Assembly: GCA_002424605.1 (NCBI GenBank)
Contig: DIKQ01000008.1
Span: 21,470-40,390 of the forward strand
Direction: 5' to 3'
Origin: Cloacimonetes bacterium UBA5614
Lineage (GTDB): Bacteria > Cloacimonadota > Cloacimonadia > Cloacimonadales > Cloacimonadaceae
DNA length: 18,921 bases
Below the pieces are notes generated by a model. That model ran no database searches. It was not told the DNA's origin and saw nothing but the letters and a program-made list of their open reading frames with translations. Every line of letters starts with the position of its first letter. Within the stretch, counting starts at the first letter, position 1. Made by a program: the position numbers and the translations under genes. Of the stretch, positions 6,158 through 12,886 are shown in pieces.

Positions 6158-8971
6158 ATGAAGAGATTCACTTATATACTTATTCTGCTTATTATTACTG
6201 CTGCTTTTAGTCTTACGGCATCCGCTCAGGCGGAGCAGGAAGGCAGAATCCAGGGATTTAAAGCACAGGATGCCCCCTTTGATGACGGAACCGGCATTAT
6301 GCTGAGCTGGAAACCCCTTCCCCGTCATATGCGCATCATCCAATACCGTGTTTACAGAGGCGTCAGCCCCGACACCCTGTTCTATTTCGGGCAGGTGGAG
6401 GTGGATCCCACCGCCGGCGTGGCATCAGATATGATGTATTACTATGACAAAGACTTCCAGATGTTTCTTTCCATAGACTCTCCCGCCAATCTAAAAAAGG
6501 AAAAACAGCAGGATAAGGGTAGCCCGCTTTATGGCAGGATACCCCGAGACCCTGTAGTCCTGGACCGCCTTTTTCCCCACTTCACCATACTCGGTATCTT
6601 TAACAGCAGCAACCTATACAAACGCTCCGTCAAGGTTACAGGCAAGGATGGAACCATTTCAGCCGGTCTCAGGCCCACTCATTTTGAACAGCTGGCAGCT
6701 AATCCCATGGAAGGCAAAACCTATTTTTACACCGTGCTTGCCGTTGATGAAAAAGGCAAGCTCCTGCCCCATGCTGAAATCCAGAGCGCTGTCCCGGTGG
6801 ACAATCCGCCCGACAACACAGCCCGCCTTGCTTCAGTTTACCTGACCGACACCCGGGAGTTGCGTCTGGAATGGCTATCCCCCGCTTCCAGCTATGACAT
6901 TGCCCAGTGGCAGTTCTGGCTGCTGCCCAAGAATCAGCGAACCGCTTTTGACCAGTGGCAGAGCATCTATTTGCAAAATGATGGCGCGCCTGCTCCCTGG
7001 ACCCGCAATGCAGTCCTGCTGGCGGAAAAACCTAATGATTACAGCAATTATCTTATCCTGAAAACGCAGAACAACCGTATAGTCAACCCTGACGGCACCC
7101 CGGGGGCAAGCCTTCCCGCCAATGCCTTCAGTGATTATGACCTTGTTCTCGGTTACCAGGATTACAGCGGCTATTCCGCTTATACCATAGGCAATCCGTT
7201 TCGCCTCATGACTTCCGGACAGATGCCTTCCCAGCCGGTTTTCACCGTTACAGACAAACCGGACGACAAGGGCGACACCAATGCCATTTCCTTCGGGCTT
7301 CCCATCTGCTTTATCACCCAGGCTGCCTATCTGGATGCCGGGAAAACCAAAGTGCGCATCAATTATGAGATTTCCGACAACGAGAAGTACAAGATTGAGG
7401 CAGTATCCTTCAAAATCTCCGACGGACAGGGAAAACTGCTGAAAACCATTGCAGAGCGGTATCCTGACAAAATAGTCGTTCTCAAGCTTGACAAAGGTAC
7501 CCCGGAAGTCAGCAACCTGCAGGTTGAAATGGCTTTCCGGTTCAGGGGAGAGAAGGACTACACGGATTACTATGTGCACCAGAACCTGTCCTATGATGTG
7601 CAGACCCGCCGTTTCACCAGTGACGACATCTACTACAAGGGCGAAAACCTCTCCCGCAATTACTACCAGATTTTCCGCAAGAACCTGATGCAGGGAGCTT
7701 TTTACCCCACCAAGAAAATCTCCACCATTTCACGTAACTATGACGACATCATCTCTTTTGAAACCACCCTGGACCGGGTGATAACCGGCATTGATGTCAA
7801 ATCCGGCACCCTGCTGATAGAGCCAACCCTCACCTTCGCCGTGGACAAGGAAACCGGTATGCCCCTGTCTGTCAGCATCTTCCGGGATGAGGAACTCAAG
7901 GAAATGAAGCAGATGCAGGACGAGATAGCGTCCCTGAAAGCGCAGCTGGCGGAGAACCCTTCCAAAGCGGATTCCCTCACTGCCGTTATTTCTGAAAAAG
8001 AAATCTATCTAAATGCCCTGATGAACCATCCTGTCTATCAGCAGTCCCTCAAGGAAAAAAACCAGCGTAGGTGGCTCAATCTGTTCCACCGCGAACAGCA
8101 GGTCAATAACCGCTCCTATGCCTACATGATAATGAAGACAGATACAGAGGGCGCTTATACCTTTTCAGAGGAGAGCCAGCCATTTATGCCCGTTCCGCAA
8201 TGGTTCAACTGGAACTTCCTGATAGCCTTGATTGCCACCATCCTCTTTACCGGTATCGTTGTCTTCACCAGTTTCCAGGCGCGCAAGGGCAAAGACCTCT
8301 ACCTGCGGCCGATAGCCGGATTGCAGGAGATTGACAACGCCGTGGGCAGGGCAACCGAGATGGGCAGGCCCATCCTCTATGTACCCGGCTGGAGCACCAT
8401 CGGTGAAATCACCACCATCGCTTCTATGATGATTCTGAACAAGGTCGCCAAAAAAGCCGCTGAGTATGATACCCGCATCCTTGTTCCCAACAATGACTAC
8501 TATGTAATGCCGCTGGCACAGGAAATGGTGCGCGAGGCATTCTACGAGGCAGGCAGACCCGATAGCTACAATCCCGTGGATATCTTCTACATTTCCAGCG
8601 ACCAGTTCCCCTGGGCTGCCGGTATCAACGGCACCATGATAAGGGAAAAGACCGCCACCAATTTCTATATGGGATTCTTCAATGCGGAAGCACTGCTTAT
8701 GACCGAAACCGGCAACGCCACAGGCTCCATCCAGATTGCCGGCACTGATGCCATCACGCAGGTCCCCTTCTTTATCACCACTTGCGACTATACGCTTATC
8801 GGCGAGGAGTTTTATGCCGCCTCGGCTTACATGAGCAAAGATGCCGAACTGGTCGCAATGCTCAAGGCACAGGACTACTTTAAGTTCCTGATTATCTTCT
8901 TCGTTCTGCTGGGAGCTATTCTGGCCACTTTCCACTTTAACTGGCTTACCAATTCCTTCCCGCTGGAGTAA
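6158..8971 (+). CDS. Large membrane protein with FN3-type extracytoplasmic region and cytoplasmic DUF6754-like domain (second paralog)
   Basis: This 937-residue paralog of the gene at 741-3662 has unknown function. It has a clear cleavable signal peptide: KR, a hydrophobic core, and ASA before Gln24. An FN3-like module follows (DDGTGIMLSW with W51, YRVYRG), then the shared LKKEKQQ..GSPLY...PRD motif. A charged coiled-coil-like stretch lies at about 577-630, and a transmembrane helix at 687-708 is followed by QARKGKD. The cytoplasmic domain (about 709-907) has GRATEMGRPILY, MVREAFYEAGRPDSY and TETGNATGSIQIAG, and the last helix starts at 910. The C-terminal domain is much closer to the first paralog than the extracytoplasmic part, which suggests the cytoplasmic side has the more constrained job. 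GAGGA (6149-6153) lies 4 bases before the ATG. A hairpin separates it from the four upstream genes, and it ends at its own terminator. Confidence 0.85.
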   Translation: MKRFTYILILLIITAAFSLTASAQAEQEGRIQGFKAQDAPFDDGTGIMLSWKPLPRHMRIIQYRVYRGVSPDTLFYFGQVEVDPTAGVASDMMYYYDKDFQMFLSIDSPANLKKEKQQDKGSPLYGRIPRDPVVLDRLFPHFTILGIFNSSNLYKRSVKVTGKDGTISAGLRPTHFEQLAANPMEGKTYFYTVLAVDEKGKLLPHAEIQSAVPVDNPPDNTARLASVYLTDTRELRLEWLSPASSYDIAQWQFWLLPKNQRTAFDQWQSIYLQNDGAPAPWTRNAVLLAEKPNDYSNYLILKTQNNRIVNPDGTPGASLPANAFSDYDLVLGYQDYSGYSAYTIGNPFRLMTSGQMPSQPVFTVTDKPDDKGDTNAISFGLPICFITQAAYLDAGKTKVRINYEISDNEKYKIEAVSFKISDGQGKLLKTIAERYPDKIVVLKLDKGTPEVSNLQVEMAFRFRGEKDYTDYYVHQNLSYDVQTRRFTSDDIYYKGENLSRNYYQIFRKNLMQGAFYPTKKISTISRNYDDIISFETTLDRVITGIDVKSGTLLIEPTLTFAVDKETGMPLSVSIFRDEELKEMKQMQDEIASLKAQLAENPSKADSLTAVISEKEIYLNALMNHPVYQQSLKEKNQRRWLNLFHREQQVNNRSYAYMIMKTDTEGAYTFSEESQPFMPVPQWFNWNFLIALIATILFTGIVVFTSFQARKGKDLYLRPIAGLQEIDNAVGRATEMGRPILYVPGWSTIGEITTIASMMILNKVAKKAAEYDTRILVPNNDYYVMPLAQEMVREAFYEAGRPDSYNPVDIFYISSDQFPWAAGINGTMIREKTATNFYMGFFNAEALLMTETGNATGSIQIAGTDAITQVPFFITTCDYTLIGEEFYAASAYMSKDAELVAMLKAQDYFKFLIIFFVLLGAILATFHFNWLTNSFPLE

Positions 8972-8991
8972 GAACAGTCAGACATTGCAAT

Positions 8992-9034
8992 GCTCCGGTT
9001 AATGTTTCAGAGACATCTCCGGAGCTTTGTTTTT
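8992..9034 (+). terminator. Terminator after the second large paralog, with a competing downstream repeat
   Basis: GCTCCGG (8992-8998) pairs with CCGGAGC (9019-9025) around a 20-base loop that holds its own short pairing (ATGT with ACAT). TTTGTTTTTT follows directly. A second CCGGAGC at 9036-9042, just after the T-run, could pair with the same left arm instead. Confidence 0.8.
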
Positions 9035-9049
9035 TCCGGAGCAGGTTTT

Positions 9050-9688
9050 ATGAATGATGACTGCCGTTCCCACGATTCAGCTTATCGCGCCAAAAAAAGC
9101 AACGGCTATTCAGGATGGGATTCTGATGATGTGATTGCGCAAAATCTCAGAAACCTCGGATTCCTGTTAAACCTGGTTCGTCTCAAACCCGGCTACAAGG
9201 TTCTCGATACCGGCTGTGGTGCCGGAAACATATCATTCTGGCTTGAAGAGAAGGGATTTGATGTTACGGGATGTGATTCTTCGCAAGCTGCAATTGACTG
9301 GGCGCTGGAAAAATCAGCTCAAAACGGCTCCAAAACAGTTTTTCTTTGTCATGACGCATTGCGTGAAAAAGAGGATTGGACCCGGCATTTTGACCTAATC
9401 GTGGATTGTCACTGCCTGCACTGCATCACCGGCAAAGACAGGGATAGCTATCTGGCAAATCTTTACAACTGGCTAAAACCCGGCGGTTTTTTCCTGCTTG
9501 CCTCCATGTGCCTGGATAAAGATAGCGATGAAGACAGCAGCAACATCATTCCCAATCGCCACATAGCCCCTTGCCAGGCCATCATCGGCGAATTGACCAA
9601 AACAGGATTTACAGCGGTTTCCACACATATTGATGCGGAGGGAGACGGTTTCCCGGAACTCCTGCTGGTTGCGCAAAAACCCCGCTGA
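9050..9688 (+). CDS. Class I SAM-dependent methyltransferase, substrate unknown
   Basis: This is a Rossmann-fold methyltransferase of 212 residues. Motif I is VLDTGCGAGN (D53, G55, G57, G59), the acidic end of strand 2 is VTGCDSS (D76), and the post-motif region has FDLIVDCHCLHCI and WLKPGGFFLLASM. This is the usual small cytoplasmic layout and binds S-adenosylmethionine. The sequence does not show the methyl acceptor; three Cys/His residues in the motif-IV region (CHCLHC) are unusual. An in-frame ATG at 8990 would add 20 residues, but that stretch is the upstream gene's terminator. The ATG at 9050, with AGCAGG a few bases before it, is therefore the better start. The gene stands alone and converges with the recombinase gene. 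A thiol- or toxic-metabolite-detoxifying enzyme is one possibility among many. Confidence 0.8.
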   Translation: MNDDCRSHDSAYRAKKSNGYSGWDSDDVIAQNLRNLGFLLNLVRLKPGYKVLDTGCGAGNISFWLEEKGFDVTGCDSSQAAIDWALEKSAQNGSKTVFLCHDALREKEDWTRHFDLIVDCHCLHCITGKDRDSYLANLYNWLKPGGFFLLASMCLDKDSDEDSSNIIPNRHIAPCQAIIGELTKTGFTAVSTHIDAEGDGFPELLLVAQKPR

Positions 9689-9721
9689 TTTATCCTGATT
9701 CCCGGATTTTTCCAAGCTTAT

Positions 9722-9742
9722 TATTAAGGTATGTCTTTAATA
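9722..9742. repeat. AT-rich palindrome in the convergent gap
   Basis: TATTAA (9722-9727) and TTAATA (9737-9742) face each other across 9 bases. It lies in the gap between the convergent methyltransferase and Xer genes. Both arms are short and the role is unknown; it does not match the dif consensus well. Confidence 0.35.
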
Positions 9743-9776
9743 GTATTGCACTTTTCGATGCCATTTTTCCCTTATC

Positions 9777-9917
9777 CCTGATTTCTTTCCCACTCCTTCC
9801 CTGCTTAGATGTCGCGGAGATGCCGCGGTGCCTCCCGAAGAAAACCCGGTCATCTTCGGGACATCTTCGGGACATCTCATAAAGGGAGCAGAGGGGTAGG
9901 GTCAGGGGAAAATCAGG
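9777..9917. repeat. Intergenic repeat element A: 11-base periodic units in opposing halves, CCTGATTT/AAATCAGG ends
   Basis: The element starts with CCTGATTT (9777-9784) and ends with its reverse complement AAATCAGG (9910-9917). The left half carries two 11-base units, GATGTCGCGGA (9808-9818) and GATGCCGCGGT (9819-9829). The right half has two identical units on the opposite strand, CATCTTCGGGA at 9851-9861 and 9862-9872, plus a partial third. TCCCGAAG (9833-9840) can pair with CTTCGGGA in either right-hand unit. The purine/pyrimidine-biased stretches next to the ends are rough mirror copies on opposite strands. The element fills the gap between two convergent genes, and its right end overlaps the recombinase stop codon. 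Confidence 0.7.
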
Positions 9918-10818
9918 ATTTCTTTTCGCGCGCCCTGGGGTGGGATTTATGGTAGGCTTCCTTGATATCCTCCAGGGTAACATGGGTGTATGTCTCAGTT
10001 GTGGAGAGGCTGGAGTGCCCCAGCATGGACTGGATGGCGCGCAAATCCGCACCGTTCTTGAGCAGGTGCGTGGCAAAGCTGTGGCGGATGGTGTGGGGTG
10101 AATAGCCCTTCTGACGGGCAATCAGGCGGATAAAGTGCATGAGGATGATATTCATCTGGCGGTCATAAAAGGGCTTGCCGCTTTTGGTCAGGAACAGATG
10201 AGCGTCCTTGCCATCTGGGTCAAAGGCGGGACGGATGGAAAGATAGGTCTGGATTGCCTGCAGGGCTGGTCTGCCGATGGGAACAATCCTTTCCTTGTTG
10301 CCCTTGCCTTTCACGCGCAACAGGCAGTTTTTGGTGTCTATGTCCTGCAGGAGAATGTTGCAGACCTCGCTGATACGCAATCCTGAGGAATAGATAAGTT
10401 CAAAGATGGCGCGGTTGCGGATGCCGAATTTGGTGTCGGCTTCGGGGATTTTGAGCAGCAGGTTGATTTCCTCTTCACTGAAAAACTTGGGCAGGGGCTT
10501 TTCAAAGCGGGGAGTCTCCATCTTATCAAGCGGGTTTTTCTCAATGATTCCCATGCGTTTCAGGTAGCGGAAAAAACCGCGGATGGAAGCAGTCTTGCGG
10601 GCAAGGGAACGGTTCTTGTCCGGCTTGTCATGCAGTTCGCGTAAAAAATCCCTCACCATCAGGATGGAGACCTGTTTTGCATCAGTCTCGCCAGCGGGGA
10701 AAAACTTTGCCGCAAACTTGTCAAACTGCTCCAGGTCAAGACGGTAGCTAATCTGGGTGTTGAGGGTTTTGCCCTCTATGCGGATGTTTTCTATATACTT
10801 TTCTATCAGTTGCTGCAT
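9913..10818 (-). CDS. xerD: XerC/XerD-type tyrosine recombinase
   Basis: This site-specific recombinase of 301 residues is the family's usual size; XerC/XerD resolve chromosome dimers at dif during division. The N-terminal SAM-like DNA-binding domain covers about 1-105 and the catalytic domain about 110-295. The full catalytic set is visible: R148 (SGLRISEV), K172 (VKGKGNKER), H242 and R245 (PHTIRHSFATHLL), H268 (GHSS) and the nucleophile Y277 (TETYTHV). The spacing is nearly identical to E. coli XerD. The start is the ATG at 10818 (minus strand), with AGGA about 14 bases upstream. It follows a small membrane protein gene with a 33-base gap, so the two are probably one transcript. No integrase-style neighbours, tRNA or att sites are seen, so a housekeeping Xer role is more likely than a phage integrase. 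Calling it XerD rather than XerC is uncertain. Confidence 0.9.
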   Translation of the reverse strand: MQQLIEKYIENIRIEGKTLNTQISYRLDLEQFDKFAAKFFPAGETDAKQVSILMVRDFLRELHDKPDKNRSLARKTASIRGFFRYLKRMGIIEKNPLDKMETPRFEKPLPKFFSEEEINLLLKIPEADTKFGIRNRAIFELIYSSGLRISEVCNILLQDIDTKNCLLRVKGKGNKERIVPIGRPALQAIQTYLSIRPAFDPDGKDAHLFLTKSGKPFYDRQMNIILMHFIRLIARQKGYSPHTIRHSFATHLLKNGADLRAIQSMLGHSSLSTTETYTHVTLEDIKEAYHKSHPRAREKKS

Positions 10819-10851
10819 CTGGTCATACGATTCCTGTCTGGGCTCTTTGTA

Positions 10852-11121
10852 TCAATAGATGAAGCGGTCCAAAAGGGGAAACCTGGATTCATAATAGAGG
10901 ACGCCGTATTTGTAAAGCATAAACAACAGGATTACTCCCAGCAGCATACCAACGATAAACGGCCAGCGCGACTGGGGGTAAAAGATTCCCAGCACACCCA
11001 GGAAACCCAGGCCGATGTAATACACCATATACCACCACTCCATACTGCCCAGGGTGGTCATATAAACGCAAAAGATAAGTATCATGCCCAGCAGGACGTA
11101 GAAAAACCATATAGGTCTCAT
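10852..11121 (-). CDS. Small three-helix membrane protein, unknown function
   Basis: This 89-residue hydrophobic protein is not recognised. Segments at about 4-22, 30-48 and 54-72 are long enough to span the membrane. The tail (KYGVLYYESRFPLLDRFIY) is polar, aromatic and probably outside the membrane core. The start has a good AAGGAG about ten bases upstream, which supports it as a real gene. It precedes the Xer recombinase by 33 bases in the same direction, so they are likely co-transcribed from the divergent gap. The aromatic-rich composition and lack of charged helix residues give no hint of transport or enzymatic activity. Confidence 0.7.
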   Translation of the reverse strand: MRPIWFFYVLLGMILIFCVYMTTLGSMEWWYMVYYIGLGFLGVLGIFYPQSRWPFIVGMLLGVILLFMLYKYGVLYYESRFPLLDRFIY

Positions 11122-11149
11122 ATCTGGAGCTCCTTTGCATGGGGATAAG

Positions 11150-11172
11150 ACCGGTCTTCAGGTCAGACCGGT
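11150..11172. repeat. Perfect 8-bp inverted repeat in the divergent intergenic gap
   Basis: ACCGGTCT (11150-11157) and AGACCGGT (11165-11172) are exact reverse complements across a 7-base spacer. The site lies between divergent genes, 29 bases upstream of the small membrane protein's start, and has no T-tract on either side. It is therefore not a terminator; a regulator-binding site or a 5'-leader hairpin is more likely. Confidence 0.6.
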
Positions 11173-11197
11173 GTCAACTCCACAATGCTGAAGCTAC

Positions 11198-11224
11198 ATT
11201 ATCCGCCCCGTGATATTGTGTCAA
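11198..11224 (-). promoter_or_regulatory. Candidate sigma-70-type promoter for the membrane protein/xer pair
   Basis: Read on the minus strand, TTGACA (11224-11219) and GATAAT (11203-11198) are separated by 15 bases. The -35 is a perfect match and the -10 a five-of-six match. Transcription from here would put the 11150-11172 inverted repeat in the 5' leader. The spacer is shorter than ideal, and this organism's promoter consensus is unknown. Confidence 0.3.
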
Positions 11225-11289
11225 AGATTTTTCTTGTCATAAATACCGCGTGCTGAAATCTTTAATTCAGAAAAGAAACCGGAGGATAA

Positions 11290-12042
11290 ATGGAACGGCA
11301 CGTATCAGACAAGGCAAACCTCGGCAGCAACGTATCGATGGGCTTTGGCGTCATCATCTGCGATGATGCGGTAATCGGGGACGACTGCATCCTGGGACAC
11401 AATGTGATAATCCATCCCGGCAGCAAGATAGGCAAAGGCACCCGCATTGACGATAACACCATCATAGGCAAGAAACCGCTCTCCTCACCGCGCAGCATCT
11501 TTAAACCGCAAGCGGAAATGCAGCCTGCCGTCATCGGCGATTACTGCCAGATTGGCGCTAATGTCATCATCTATGCCCAGTGCGTCCTCGGGGATAAAAA
11601 CCTGGTCGCAGATATGGCAACCATCCGGGAAAACGTGACCATTGGCGAGCTTAATATCATTGGACGCAACGTCACCATAGAAAACTACTGCGAAATCGGC
11701 AGCAGGAACAAGTTTGAGACGAACTGCTACATCACTGCCTACTCCAAGGTGGAGGACTATTGCTTCGTAGCGCCCTGCGTGGCAACCAGCAATGATAACT
11801 TCATGGGACGCGACGCTGAGCGGTTTAAGCACTTCAAGGGCGTTACCATCAAAACCGGAGGACGCCTCGGGGTTAATAGCACCGTGCTTCCCGGCAAAGT
11901 CATCAGTTCAGACGGTATGGTAGCTGCAGGCTCTGTCGTAACCAGGGACGTACCCGAAAACACTGTGGTGCTGGGCAGTCCTGCCCGGTTGGTAGGCGAA
12001 GTGACAGAAGCGCAACGCCTTAAGAATAACCTGGATAAATGA
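11290..12042 (+). CDS. Left-handed beta-helix (hexapeptide repeat) sugar N-acyltransferase, WbpD/WlbB-like
   Basis: The 250-residue protein is built almost entirely of hexapeptide repeats of the I/V/L-G-x-x-x-x type (for example VIGDDCILGHNVIIHPG, VTIGELNIIGRNVTIENYCEIG), which fold as a left-handed beta helix and act as trimers. The segment NDNFMGRDAERFKHFKG (168-184) and the ending AAGSVVTRDVPENTVVLGSPAR (212-233) resemble the WbpD/WlbB/PglD acetyltransferases. These use acetyl-CoA to acylate the amino group of UDP-amino sugars for O-antigen or glycan synthesis. The exact substrate cannot be read from the sequence. GGAGGA (11281-11286) lies just before the ATG. The next gene, a polyprenol-phosphate glycosyltransferase, follows after 62 bases, which fits an envelope-glycan role. 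An LpxA/LpxD role is less likely because typical lipid A motifs are not evident. Confidence 0.75.
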   Translation: MERHVSDKANLGSNVSMGFGVIICDDAVIGDDCILGHNVIIHPGSKIGKGTRIDDNTIIGKKPLSSPRSIFKPQAEMQPAVIGDYCQIGANVIIYAQCVLGDKNLVADMATIRENVTIGELNIIGRNVTIENYCEIGSRNKFETNCYITAYSKVEDYCFVAPCVATSNDNFMGRDAERFKHFKGVTIKTGGRLGVNSTVLPGKVISSDGMVAAGSVVTRDVPENTVVLGSPARLVGEVTEAQRLKNNLDK

Positions 12043-12104
12043 GCCGGCAACATTCACTTGACTAAAACCGCAGGATTGGTAAAAATAGAATCCGGAGCGA
12101 AAGT

Positions 12105-12818
12105 ATGAAAGCCCTTGTCATTACACCCACCTATAACGAGAAGGAAAACATTGAGCGCTTGGTCGGCGCAGTGCTAAGGCAATCCGACAGCATTGAACTG
12201 CTCATCATTGATGACAATTCACCCGACGGCACAGGCGTTATCGTGGAAGGCCTCATGCAATCCGAGCCACGCCTGCATATCATCAAACGCGCGGGTAAAA
12301 TGGGCCTCGGCTCTGCTTATGTAGCGGGTTTTAAATACGCGCTGGGAAAGGACTATGACTTCATTATGGAGATGGATGCAGACTTTTCCCACAACCCTGA
12401 TGACATCCCCCGCCTGCTGGAAGCCGCGCAGGAAAACGACCTGGTCATCGGCTCCCGGTACTGCTGCGGAATCAACATTATAAACTGGCCGATAGAACGT
12501 CTGCTCATCAGTTACTTCGCTTCCAAATATGTCCGCATCATCACAGGTATGCCCATCAAAGACCCCACCGGCGGGTTCAAGTGCTTCCGCCGTAAAGTGC
12601 TGGAAGCCATAGACCTGGACAACATCCATTCCGAGGGTTATTCTTTCCAGATTGAGATGAATTACAAAGCCTGGCTCAAGCAATTCAGGCTGAAAGAAAT
12701 CAGCATTGTCTTTACGGAAAGGGTGGACGGACACTCCAAAATGTCCAAGAAGATAGTATATGAAGCTGCCTGGATGGTCTGGAAGCTGCGTCTTATGGCG
12801 TTGCTCAAAGCCCTGTAA
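12105..12818 (+). CDS. Polyprenol-phosphate mannose synthase-like GT2 glycosyltransferase
   Basis: This is a family 2 glycosyltransferase of 237 residues without a C-terminal membrane domain, which matches the soluble Dpm1-type enzymes. They transfer mannose (or another hexose) from a nucleotide sugar to a polyprenyl phosphate on the cytoplasmic face of the membrane. Visible motifs are PTYNEKENI at 8-16, IIDDNSPDGT (D36, D37, D41), the metal-binding EMDADFSHNP (D91, D93), IGSRY, DPTGGFKCFRR, EGYSFQIEM and FTERVDGHSKMS. The last is the conserved C-terminal signature of the family. GGAG lies 7 bases before the ATG. It sits between the sugar acyltransferase and rlmD, all on one strand. The sugar could be mannose, glucose or another hexose; DPM-type is the closest match by motif. 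The C-terminal stretch WMVWKLRLMALLKAL is amphipathic and may touch the membrane. Confidence 0.88.
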   Translation: MKALVITPTYNEKENIERLVGAVLRQSDSIELLIIDDNSPDGTGVIVEGLMQSEPRLHIIKRAGKMGLGSAYVAGFKYALGKDYDFIMEMDADFSHNPDDIPRLLEAAQENDLVIGSRYCCGINIINWPIERLLISYFASKYVRIITGMPIKDPTGGFKCFRRKVLEAIDLDNIHSEGYSFQIEMNYKAWLKQFRLKEISIVFTERVDGHSKMSKKIVYEAAWMVWKLRLMALLKAL

Positions 12819-12886
12819 CGCTAATCTTTAATATGCCTGCAACTGATAATCATCCGCGTATGCGACCTTAAGAAGCTGAACATCTA

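Noticed and set aside
8165..8935. Minus-strand open frame (256 codons) opposite the second large paralog
   Set aside because: It overlaps the most conserved coding region of the plus-strand gene. A similar shadow frame (194 codons, 3114-3698) exists opposite the first paralog, as expected from conserved codons on the other strand.
8990..9049. Upstream start for the methyltransferase
   Set aside because: The extra 20 codons are made of the preceding gene's terminator stem and T-run. The ATG at 9050 has its own AGCAGG.
9777..9917. CRISPR array
   Set aside because: The repeat units are 11 bases, contiguous and without unique spacers, and no cas genes are in the window.
9913..10818. Phage or integron integrase
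   Set aside because: Length and catalytic spacing match housekeeping Xer proteins. No att sites, tRNA, gene cassettes or phage genes are nearby.
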